A stretch of 64,000 nucleotides of DNA from Heterotrichella gracilis (lineage: Eukaryota > Sar > Xanthophyceae > Tribonematales > Xanthonemataceae), in assembly GCA_032358255.1 (NCBI GenBank), contig JAULBX010031702.1:1-64000 (forward strand), in the 5' to 3' direction. Numbering within the stretch: position 1 is the first letter of the stretch; every line of letters starts with the position of its first letter. Shown here piece by piece: positions 34,735 to 45,900 of the stretch. Position numbers and translations under genes: made by a program. Under the pieces are notes generated by a model. The model saw nothing but the letters and a program-made list of their open reading frames with translations. It was not told where the DNA came from and did not search any database.

Positions 34735-35600
34735 TTTGCATGGCGCCAGCGCTGGCACGCAGATGGGAGTTTTTGGCCTCAGTGCGCAACAACGCTGACC
34801 ACGACCCACTGATCCATGCCCGCGAAGGCAACCGCACGCCCCCAATGCCAACACCACATGGGCCAGTTCTCATGACAGTTCGACTGAGCCATATGACGGG
34901 TAGGACTTCGTAGTCCTGGCGGTCACGCACCCCCTGTAGAGCTCATACTGGCCTCCAAACTGCTCAATCAGCAGCCGCTCCTCCACTGCCACCCGCTGCG
35001 AGTAGTAGACCAGGCACACGCCAAGCACCAGTTCCGCCAGCCATGTGCTGCCGCACACAGTGTAGAATCCGTAGAACAGCTGCATATAGGAGGCGTAGAT
35101 AGGGTGACGCATGTGCGCAAAAGAGGGGCGACCAATTCGCATTGTACTCCTGCAGGCATGGCAGGTATTGTGGGTGCCATGACACACTTCCGTTAAAGGC
35201 ATTCCACCAAAGCAAGCATCTCATCATGGTTATGGTTACTGCACGGATCACAAGGCATCAGTTGTGCACAACCTGCAGCGCGTAAAATGATATGACGTGC
35301 CGCACTTTGCCCCTGTGATGCACCCCCGTGGACTCTGCCTTAGTACTGCCTTGCCAATGCCATGCAAATGGCGCATGCCTGCACACGCACACCTTCCCCA
35401 GTGCAACAGCAGCGTTGAAGTTGAGGACCACTGCTCTCAGCAGCCACAGCTCCCCGCACAGCGAGTACGCCAGCCCTGGCGGTCCGGCACCATACTGGCA
35501 CAGCACATACTGCCGCACAGCCAACCAGTGCACGGCAGGGACGGCACACCCAAAATGTATATATATGCCTACCACTTTTGGGGAGCAGATGCGTACACCA
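34735..35600 (-). pseudogene. 5'-truncated methyltransferase (ICMT-like) copy 2
   Basis: Second inverted copy of exons 2-3 of the 8141-9692 gene, including ~150 bases of its 3' flank. Exon-2 part reads AVPAVHWLAVRQYVLCQYGA and keeps a donor; exon 3 has lost bases just before GPF, shifting the frame (EYNANWSPLFC). The catalytic half after MRHPIYASYMQLFYGFYT is otherwise well kept. Exon 1 is missing. Confidence 0.85.
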
Positions 35601-35635
35601 AAGAGTCTATATGGCAGCCAACACCCTAATGGTGC

Positions 35636-35816
35636 GCAGAGCGATGCAGAGCAAAACTGCAAGGCAGGCGCGGCTTGTGAAGGCTTGGAAGTTGCACCTA
35701 TTTGCTGTGAAGCCGTAAATAGCCGCTGAACCTACAACAGGTTTCACAGCAAACAGGTGCAATTTCCAAGCCTTCACAAGCCACATCTGCAAGCAGTTTT
35801 GCTGTGCTTGCAGCGC
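35636..35816. repeat. Foldback hairpin element, copy D
   Basis: Arms of ~70 bases, about 88% complementary (left contains GGCTTGTGAAGGCTTGGAA, right its complement), loop ~25 bases. Ends about 60 bases from the stop of the copy D gene (35878), so it probably lies in that 3'UTR. Pairing is retained although copies C and D differ in sequence. Confidence 0.85.
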
Positions 35817-35877
35817 CTTGTTCTGCACACCATGAAGGTGTTGGCTACCAATGTGGCTTGTGAAGCCCACCGTAGCT

Positions 35878-37578
35878 TCAACCTTGCTCCGCCCATGTGG
35901 CCACCCGCACAAGGTTGAGATTGCTGGCAGCTCCATGCACAGGATGAGTACAAACTCCACCACTCCCCATTGTTACCAACCCCCAGCCCACCAGTGCCGC
36001 AGTCCCGATGATTGGCTCCTCTGTGGAACAAAAGGAAAAAACACATTACTTGTCACGAATTGCAACTGTTTGCTAGTGCGAACCAAGGCATCATTACAAG
36101 GAAGAAGATAATGGAATGCTGCCATATATGATGAGGTTGTGCTATACTGATGCTGTGATGTTATTGGGTAAATCTCTGTGATCCTGATGGAAAATGCAGC
36201 AGTAATGCACTTCAAGGGGAGTAAAATGGACCGAACACGGTCAATAAAAATTAAAGCCGATTGCATTTCCTTCTGAAGATAAATGATGATAATATCCCTA
36301 GTTCCACTGTTGCCTTGACATATTTAGGTGCTAACTGCACAGAGCGCCAACCACCATTTTCATCGCCGACCCTTTGTCAGGAATACTGTAACATGCTGAA
36401 GGAGCATGCAAACCCAGTGAACCCACCTGCTGTCCCGCAGATGAACCTTTCGATGCGCTTGAGGGTCTTCCCATGCTCCTTAAGCATCTCCCTCTGCTTG
36501 ACCATATCTTCGTGAGCTTCGCGCCGGAAGGCTGTGAAGGTCGTATTGACGTCCTCCATTCTGTCGTTCTGCAAAAAAAAAGCGTCAAGCATCAAACAAC
36601 AATGGTGCACATAATATGTTGGCAACCAGGGGGCTGTAGAAGAAAACGTTTTTGACCCTACGCCAACACAGACCTCTGGACACCCACTCACACAATGTAC
36701 TATAATACATTGTATTATAATATGTATCTCATAAACAATCGATTACATTACACTGCGGTAACTTTACATAGTCATTATTTGATTGTAAAATTTTAATATC
36801 GATGCGTGCCTATGCTCCATCAACTATATGCCTTTTTTGGGCAAGTACAACCAATAACTATCACAACGTCTTTACACCCACAGTTGCTTATGTGTTGCCC
36901 AAGCTGATCAATCAACCCCTACAAAAAGATGAGGCCTTTTTTCTTTTCTGCACTCAACTTCAACAAAGGGATCTCAGACACCCAACCCACCCAACCCGCA
37001 AAATGGAATGTCAGATTCCTATTTTCTTTGCTACAGAAGGTGCCTTGGAATAAGCCCTTTCCGTTTCTGCAATGAAATCCAGCCACTCCGGCATGGGGTC
37101 AAAAAGTTATTGAACTACAGGCCTTTGTGGCAACCCCTCAAAGTGGTTTGAGGTTACTTGGTATTAAGTTGAAACCTTAGGTGTGTACCTACATGGAGTG
37201 ACCACGTCAGAGACAACGTGCAAGTCAAACAAAGTACCTACTGGGTGCTCTGGGTTCTGAACCCAAGCAACAAAGTACCTACTCGGGGTTCTGCAAGCAA
37301 CAAAGTACCTACTGGGTGGAGTGGCAAAGAGATCTGTGGCTCACCAGGCTGTTCAACTCCGCGTTCACAGACCCAGCCTGAACCCCTGTGTAGAGGAGCA
37401 CCCCCACGCAACCTGCGCCACGCCCAAACCGCGCCGCCGCCTCCCCAAGGCCATGCGCAGTGCCACTGGGTGAAGAGGTCTTCGTTGCATTGGAAGAATA
37501 TGCTCGCCTTGCTGACACAAGCACGGTCCTCATGAGCCTGCAGTTTATTGGACAAAGCTGTAAGTGCAGCAAAGTCAT
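35878..37578 (-). CDS. Small coiled-coil membrane protein, copy D (possibly mitochondrial)
   Basis: Exons 37578-37345, 36568-36427 and 36020-35878; phases close to 172 residues. The start MTLLHLQLCPINCRL is shared with copy C. SARRAYSSNATKTSS resembles a presequence cleavage region. A first hydrophobic segment (FGRGAGCVGVLLYTGVQAG), a charged helix in exon 2 (RREAHEDMVKQREMLKEHGK), and a second hydrophobic segment in exon 3 (IIGTAALVGWGLVTMGSGGV) follow. This suggests an organelle inner-membrane protein with a helical domain between two anchors. Unknown function. The exon-1 donor region is followed by three tandem copies of a CAAAGTACCTACTGGG-type unit (37228-37325). Confidence 0.6.
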
Positions 37579-38778
37579 TGCACGAGTGGGTGGCCCAAGG
37601 AAAACGTTTGTTAAGACAGGTCTCTTTGCCACAAAGGGTTCAGCAACCTGGCATGCCTTGAACTGCTGTTGAATGTGCAGCAGAACCATTGCCAAGCATG
37701 GGCCATGGACGCAGATTTCCTAAATTGATGCTTCACTGCTAAAAGGGTGCAGTAAACACTGCTTGCAAGGTTTCAAGTTACTGCACTGTCCAGAGTATGC
37801 CCCTATATACTTTTCAATGCATAGGGTGCTGCTTACCCGTTAACAGTGGCCTACATTCCGCCCACTTATGCTTCCGTCCAGTTTTGGAAGCAAGAACCGG
37901 CTCCATAAATCTACCAATGTACTTAGGTACTCAGCATCCAGCAACAGCACGCTACCAGGTATCACACACTGAACAACAGTATTGACACTTTCAAGCTTTT
38001 ATCGATATAACTGCAGCAAGCTGGTCGCAGCACCGTCACGCCACCGTGGAACAAATCAGCCCCACACCCAACGAGTACTCCTAAAACCGCATCCCCTAGA
38101 CAGTCTAGTGAAGTGTGTATCGTACATTAGAAAGTGTCGTACTGCGCAGGCGTTTTCGGGGTGATATATCTGGGTTGATTGCAAACCATGGTGAACACCC
38201 AGGCCGGGCCGCAGAACAACCCAGGAACAACCCTTGAAACCCTTGCCGCTGACCGTCAACCACCCATCTGCCGCCGTTTCTTTCTGGCCACCGTTTGACT
38301 TGAATCTCACGTTCACGACAAAACGCTTCTGAAACACGCCCTTCCTGTATTTTAAAGCCCTGACACAGTAAACTTGACGTGCTGCGCGCTCGCTTTCACT
38401 GGCCTGGGTCGTACTGAAGTGCGAGTGGTGTGGTGACCAGGTTTTACCTGCATTTTGAACCCGTAGTACTGAAGCAGACAGCCTCAAGGTGCACTTGCTC
38501 AGCTTGTCCGTGATGTCTTTGCTTCCTGAACGCCGAGGCGTGAAAACTGCTTGCTGTCCCACCTAGTGTTGCTCCAACTTCCTCAATCACCAGTCAATCA
38601 GTCTTCACCGCTTGAGCACAGCACAAGGGACTTCATGTAGGCTATGGGCAGCACAATACTTCTTTACAACAGCGACGGTATTGGAGCAGCAGTGGAGTTG
38701 TTTGAAGTTGGAATATAAAGTGGCGAAAGGGGTACCAGTCAACCCACCGTCTGGACCTGTTCCAACCCAAAGTCAGAC
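37579..38778. other. Divergent spacer between copy D and kinesin-13
   Basis: Upstream of both genes. A minus-strand frame at 38562-38056 (168 codons) has no recognisable motif. 38200-38310 matches 30530-30640. Likely holds the kinesin promoter and 5'UTR. Confidence 0.5.
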
Positions 38779-41630
38779 ATGGAAGACAACAACGCGACGG
38801 GCTTGTTGGACCTTGATGATAATGACGGGGACTTCCTTTGCGAGGTAAATGACAAGTCTAAACCCCTTCTGAAATGCCTGCTGTTGCTGCTGCCTCTGTC
38901 CTGGAAACTAGCCTTCCCATGCCAATGCAGGACATGGCTATCCAGCAGTTTCTGGGACAGATATCACCAGCCCCAAGCACCAAGATTGGGTCTCAGTCTA
39001 GTGGCAACACAGGAACTCCTGTCACGGACCCTCCCAAGATCAGGGTGGTTGTCAGGAAACGGCCCTTGAACAAAAAGGTACTGTGCCCCCGTGCTGCCTG
39101 TGTGTCTGACTGACACTGTCTCAACATTATGCATATTGCTAGTGCATATCCCACAGTGCTTTTAGCCAGCAGTTGACAGCTTGCTGGTTGCTGGCAGGAG
39201 GAGGAACGGGTAGAAGAGGACATCGTGACTGTGGACATGAGCATCGCTACTCTGCTGGTGAACGAGCCCCGGGTCAAGGTGGACTTGACAAAGTACACCG
39301 AGAGGCATGTGTTCCAGTTTGACGACACGCTGGACGAAAATGTCAGCAACGACCAGGTATACAGGAGCACAGTGCAGCCTCTGGTGGCCACCATCTTCAA
39401 AGGCGGCAAGTCCACCTGCTTTGCATATGGCCAAACAGGCAGCGGGAAAACCTACACCATGCAGCCGCTCCCCATCAGAGCAGCAGCAGACATCTTTGCA
39501 GTCCTGCAGCAGCTACCAGAGTGCAAGGACATGCGGTTGCTTGCCAGCTGCTTTGAGATCTACGGGGGGAAGCTGTTTGACCTGCTGAACGACAGGAACC
39601 GGCTGGAGATGCGGGAGGACGGGCGCAAGAACGTGTGCATTGTTGGTTTGGAGGAGTTCCTCATCCAGAGCATCGATGATGTGCAGCAGCTGGTGGAGCA
39701 CAGCAGCCAGTCCAGGAGCACAGGCAGCACTGGCGCCAACGCAGACTCCTCCCGGTCCCACTCCATCATGCAGTTTGCGCTCAAGCGCCTGGGGAGCGAT
39801 GGCGTCCCCAACAAGCTGATCGGCAAAATCAGCTTCATTGACCTGGCTGGCAGCGAGCGCGGCGCAGACACCTATGACAACGACAAGCAGACCCGGCTTG
39901 AAGGGGCAGAGATCAACAAGAGCCTGCTGGCCTTGAAGGAGTGTATCCGGGCGCTGGACAGCGACGCACGGCATGTGCCTTTCAGGGGGTCAAAGCTGAC
40001 CGAGGTGCTGCGGGACTCCTTTGTGGGCAGCGAGGCGCGCACGGTGATGATTGCCAACATCTCGCCAAGCGCCGGGTCGTGTGAGCACACCTTGAATACC
40101 TTGCGCTATGCGGACAGGGTGAAAGGTGAGTGTGGCTGTTGAGGTTCACATCACCACCGTTCAAAATGCTGTCACAAGCTATATTTTCAAAACTCCGTCA
40201 TATGGCAATAAGGGCCAACATCCTAACCACAAATTGCAACCACAAAAGGCTTTGATCATATATTCAATTGAATACTGATGCCAATTCCGTCACCCGCAGA
40301 GCTGCGCAAGGACAGGGCGCCCAGAATAGCTGGCAACCTGACGCCCACCAATGTCAGCGAAGGCTCTGCCACCCAGCGGACGTCAGGGAATGGTTCAGGC
40401 CAGGAGAATAGGCCAGTGCCAGTCAACAGGTGAGCCGGTGGCCATGCAGTTGTCACAGCCAAACAGTAGATATGATTTTGATTTGCACGGTGTATCAAAG
40501 TAGGCATTACGCATTTAAAAACGTAACAGGTATACAATGTCACATTATATATCTGTTACCGTTCCAATCCAAAAAACAAGTACATTTGGGATCATTCAGC
40601 GCTTAAATACACTAGCTCAAGATCAATCTGGTGCCAGGATTGCATTGCTTAATGGGCGGCTAGTGGAAGGATTAATATACTCGCTGTATTGCTGGAGGCT
40701 GTTACATTTATATCTACCTACTTATATGTGGTTCAGCAGTGCAGTCAGATTACAAGTAACATCAAGAGCTGAACAAGGTGTTGCTGAACGGCGCCTGCTG
40801 AGCACCGCACCAATCTGCTCCATTGTGTGCAGGTACCCCTCGCCGCCACCCTCCAGGTCGCGTGCTGCCTCCACCACAGCGGCCTGCCCACCACCGTCAG
40901 GTGCCTCCCCTGCGGTCGTCAGGTCTTCTGTGTCACCTGGCGGGGCTGCGGTGGGCGCAGTTGTCGCTCAGGTGGGCTGCGCTGCATGCATACAAGGCCT
41001 GCAGAAAAGCATGCAAATTGTAGTGTCCATGTACATGCGTCCACCTATCCATAGGCGCCATTCACCCCATCCAGGGACCATACGCCATGCATTGTTGTCT
41101 TCTAGATACCGCTGCCAAGTCAGCTGCCAAGTGGCAGATTCAAATAGGCGCCATTAATGCCATGCATTGTTGCATGCCAGTGGCATGGCACCCATTGATT
41201 GACAGAAAGCGGTCATGCCAATGGAGGCACAAATACTTTCAAGTAAACCTGGTGCGTCCACCTGGACTCGTGTCTTTGTGAACAATCTGTATCTGACGGC
41301 CCAAATAAGCCTTTGTTAGATCATTGATTGGCAGCTGCGTCACGCCTCCATCCGTTGCCGCAGGATGCCCTCATCAACTCCATCTTGGAGGCTGAGGACG
41401 ACCTCATCGCCGCGCACCGCAAGCACATCGAGGACACGATGTCGCTGGTGCGCCAGGAGATGAACCTGCTGAGCGAGGTGGACCTGCCCGGCAGCAGCAT
41501 CCAGGAGTACGTGGAGCGCCTGAACGACATGCTGGAGCAGAAGGCGGCCAGCATCCTGGGCCTGCAGGCGCAGCTGGCGCAGTTTGTGGACAAGCTGCAG
41601 CAGGAGCAGTCCATCGCACGCGCGCGGTGA
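38779..41630 (+). CDS. KIN13: Kinesin-13 microtubule-depolymerising motor
   Basis: Six exons: 38779-38844, 38931-39077, 39198-40125, 40300-40429, 40833-40971 and 41364-41630; phases close to 558 residues. Motor motifs: IRVVVRKRPLNKKE, KVD finger in loop 2 (K98-V-D, specific to the family and needed for depolymerisation), P-loop GQTGSGKT (149-156), switch I NADSSRSH, switch II DLAGSERG, and NISPS. The C-terminus (DALINSILEAEDDLIAAHRK, EDTMSLVRQEMNLLSEVD, EYVERLNDMLEQKA) is the conserved kinesin-13 tail. It uses ATP to peel tubulin from microtubule ends, in spindles and in flagellar length control. The region before the motor is only ~55 residues, short for the family; an extra upstream exon cannot be excluded. 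Confidence 0.93.
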
Positions 41631-42936
41631 CGTGCTAGGGGTGTGCGGGGCATGGGAGTGGGTGGTGGTGCAGGAGCGCATGGTGGGCGGTTGGGACATG
41701 GGTGTGCAGGGGAGCATGGGTGTGGGAGGGGCGCATGGTGTGCCAGGGGCGAGTGGGGCTGGGGAGCTCGCTGTACATGCGGCATGCGTTGCAAGGATTG
41801 CAGACGGCAAGAGTCAATGAATGAAGTTTTGCATTTTTGTTGCTATTCTGGGAAGGACAGTTTTCAGCTTCTTGTTTTGTAGGACTAGCCAGGGGGCAGG
41901 ATAGTGGGTACCTGTTCACAGACACACGATTAGCCAATATGGGCCAGGTATGGTGTGTTGGATGACACCGCCACTCTGTGTTGCCATAATATGAGGCTGA
42001 GGTTGCCTGGGTACCTCAGCCTCGCATTTGCCTAGAAATCCCAGAAACGTCAACATAATCATATCTGGAAAAATTCATGTAGTGTTCGTGATTTGCAACC
42101 AATGCATTATAGATCAGATTTAAGTTATACGATGCTTGCACTCGAGTGTCAAGGCACTCGACTTTCATGTCTGACAGCTTGCGTCGACTCGACTGACTCT
42201 AACTTCGGAACCTTACAGTCTTCGGTCACCGAGTTGGTGAGTCAGAAGCCATTGAGCCTCAGGTCGAGATCAAGCCTTGGGTCCCAGCCTGCCAAGCTTA
42301 GCTTTGGGTCACATAGCTTGGGTCGTTGACAAGCATGCTGGACATTGCAATTCCCAGTTCAACTCTGCAAATGAATTGTTACATATTATGAACTATTATT
42401 AACCAGATGAGGCATCCGATTCGGATTCCATACATTTGTCAAATGGGATTCATCAAATTGCCAGTCGCAATGTAAACAGTCATTCAATTTGACAAATGCT
42501 ACAGTAACCATTGTCACAATTAACGGCTGCAGCCGCTGCCCGTCCCTGCACCTAACACTCGCTATCAAAACTGCTGGCGCGCATCACTGCACGCCAGCGC
42601 TGCTCACCCAAAATACCAATCTATCTGCCCACATCTACATTACCCCCCTCTCCCCTACACCTATACTCCACTCCCCCCAACCACCCTCTCCCAAACATGC
42701 CTTTCAACGCACGCATCAGTCCCCCCTCCTTCACTTCACTCGAACAACCCCTCCAAATGCAGAAACACCACCTCCAGGAGCATGGCCGAGGCCAGCCACA
42801 GCACCGACATGAGGATGAGCCAACCCCAGCCGGTCACCTCTGAAAGGACACAGTCGCCAGGAGAACAGCACCCTCCTCTATGCTACCCCCTCCTCCTCCA
42901 TGTCCAAGGAGCGTGAAGAGCTCGCCAGCCAGCACC
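41631..42936. other. Convergent intergenic region with a copied last-exon fragment
   Basis: No gene. 42736-42836 is a diverged copy of the start of the SMP/C2 gene's final coding segment (42946-43036). Confidence 0.6.
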
Positions 42937-45900
42937 TCACTTGATCAGCCCCTCCAGGCGCAGGAACACCACCACCAGCAGCATGACCGAGGCCAGCGAC
43001 AGCACCGACATGAGGATGAGCCAGGGCCGCTCGCTGCGCTCCATGGCCTTGAGCAGCAGCATGTCCACATGCGCCTCGCCCTGCGCCTGGCGGTTGCGCA
43101 TGCTCTGCTGAACCTCCTTCGCAATGGCCTCAAGGGGCAGGTCGGGGGGGATGACGATGGCCTCGACCAGCTGCGCGGGGGGCTCGGGGGGAGCATCGGT
43201 GGGGGGGGCTGCGGGGTGGGGGTGTGTGAGTATGTGGGTGTACATGGTTTCCAACCGTGCTGGTACTGCGTGTGCCGCTCTTTTGTGGCGGCGTTCAGTG
43301 CCATTTATCTTTCTTCTTCATGCAAACAGCGCAACTGTCTGTGCCCAGATGCCATGGCTCAAAGTACACATGGGGGTAGCAAAGCACATGAGCGCACATG
43401 GCACATGCAGAAATAATGCAGGGGGAGCGCGCAGCCTGATGCGGGTGCTATGCGCGTGGTGGACGTACACACGTGGGCAACCCTAAACAGCTTGCACCCC
43501 AAACTTGCTCACCTGAACCCTCCCCTGCCTTCTTGCCCTTCCACCACCCCTTGACCGCGCCCCACCACCCCTTGCCATCCTTCCCCTCTTCCTCCTTGCC
43601 CTCTTGGCCACCCGCCACCTCCCCAGGCCCCCTTTGCTCCTCCTCGTCCTGGCTGTCCACACTCAGGAAGGGCATGGCGCCCATACCCGCCGACTGCAGC
43701 TGCTTGTTCAGCGCGCTCACCAGCTCGCCATCTGGCAACTCAGACGCCATCTCCATAGCAAGGATGGTGCCCACCTGTGGCAAAATGTGTGTCAGAAAGA
43801 CCCTGGGGCAGTGACTCCTAGTGGGGCTGGCAGTGGGTTGGCAGCGGCGCGTGGGCAGCAGGAGTGCATGGCATATGAAGGCTGTTGGTGAGTGCATCCC
43901 AGCTGGGTCGCGCTTCATGATTGCTGTGATCCCCACCCCCAATTTTGCAATGCTAACTTCTCTTCCTCACGCAACCTCTCAATAAGGCTACAAAGCAATC
44001 CCTGTATGCTTATTTTCCTTTCACTTTCGTAAGCAACGCTACATGTGTATGATATGTAATGATATGACATCTCCCCACCTCATCTGGGTTGAGCGACTCC
44101 ATGGGGGACCCCGCTGCAGCCGCCTTGACCATGTCTGCCTGCTGCTCCTGCGCCTCCTCCATGCAGGGCGCGGCATCGCTGGCACCCAGCACTGGGGAAG
44201 AGCCGCGCTGCCACACAGGGACCGAAGTGGGGACCGACCCGGGGACCGACGCCGCCGACGAGGATGGGGGAGTGGGGGGCTCCTCTGGGAGGCGGCTGTG
44301 TGGGCCGGGCTTTGCGCGCGGCATGTCGTCATCCGCCTCCTCGGTGATCCTGTACAGGAAGAGAGGGGTGAGATCTGGTACCCAGATTCAAGTAATACCA
44401 GATTTCCTCAATTTTTACCCAAAATCACTCCAATTACCCCGCTCTTGATCCTGATACCAGGGGGACTTTAATGCATCACATAAATATATTCAAGTCCTCC
44501 TGCTGATACCAATCACTAAGATACTAAAATCTGCCCAAGTACTCTCTCTACCCAGAAGGCATCACAATCAGGTGCCAAATTCCTCCTGCTCTGTCCCGTA
44601 AACTCACTCAAACACACCACACTCTACTCAAATCCCCGCGCCCTACCTGTACTCCACCCCCGGGAAGATCTTGCCGGGGCTGTTCTCCAGCATGGCACGC
44701 ATGGCCTCGTTGCTCACACCCATGGCCCTCGACAGGCGGTCAATCACGCTGTTGGGAACCGCGCTGGCCAGGCCCCCGCCGCCCCCTCCCGGTGGGAAAT
44801 CATCCTCATCCGAGCTGCTGTAGCTGTACTCCGAGGAGGCCCCGTTGCCGCTGCTGGGGGTGGGCCCCTTGCCATTGCCTGGTTGGCTGGGGGTGGGCTT
44901 CTTGGCGAGCCGGGCCGCTGCGCGCGCCGCCGCCGCCTGCGGGGGACAAAATCAGGTGAGCGCCACACCGTCAGCATCCAAAACAACACAGCGATAATGG
45001 CCAGCCGCCCCTCCGAACACCAATTTGCTGGTGCACCGCACTGTGCCTCTCCACGCCCATTACAAAGGATATTGAAAATCTTCACATACGAAAATCCTCA
45101 ATATTATACATGTACTCATTTTGTCTCAATTCAAGGTCATTATCACTCTCCCGACAAGATTTCACTTCACGTTTGGACTATAACTCTGCACCCCACCTTT
45201 GTGACCGCCACCGCCGCAGCCGCAGCCGATGCCGCCACTGCCGCCCTGGAGGACGCGTCCGCCGCGCTCTTTATGTCTGTGATGGGCGCCTGCGCCTCCC
45301 GGCTGACCACTGTGCTCATCACCGCCTCGGCCTCGCGGTACCCCGAGTCATACTCGTCATCCATGAAGGGCTGCAGGGAGGGGGGTTTAGGGTAATTAGG
45401 CAATGGCAAAGGGTTTTGAAGATGTGAGGAGTTAGGGTTTCCCAGGAGCACCTGCCTCGCAGTACCCTGAGCCATACTCGTCGCCCATGAAGCGTTGCGG
45501 GAGGGGATTCTGAATAAATCCACGTCTGTTCCAAGATGACTCGGATAGGGTGCTGCAAGCTCGTTGAGCCACAAGGAAGGGTTAGCCTTGCAGATGTGAT
45601 TGGAAAGACTCGCTACACCCTACACCACCCACCCTGTGGGTTTCCAGCACAACCTCTTTACACCTACACCCTACAGCACCCATTTTGCAGGTCAAACCGT
45701 CCACCCTCCACATAAAACCCTCCACCCACCTTGTACGTTAGGTCCAGCAGTATCTCCCCCTCCGCCTTGTTCAGCGGCGGGTGGGGCTGCACAGGCAGCC
45801 AGCAGGTGATGGTGCCGTCCTCGGGGATGTCGCGCAGCGCAAAGTCAACCCAACCCACGTCGGGCCGCCCCGTCATGTGGGAGTCACGGATGGAGATGTG

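Larger units (their letters stand above)
34735..38050 (-). repeat. Tandem segmental duplication, block D
   Basis: Counterpart of block C with the same gene order and orientation. Its coiled-coil gene is the more complete of the two. Confidence 0.8.

Noticed and set aside
38056-38562. 168-codon minus-strand open frame upstream of kinesin-13
   Set aside because: No motif, no conserved partner, and lies in a probable promoter region that includes a small repeat shared with 30.5 kb.
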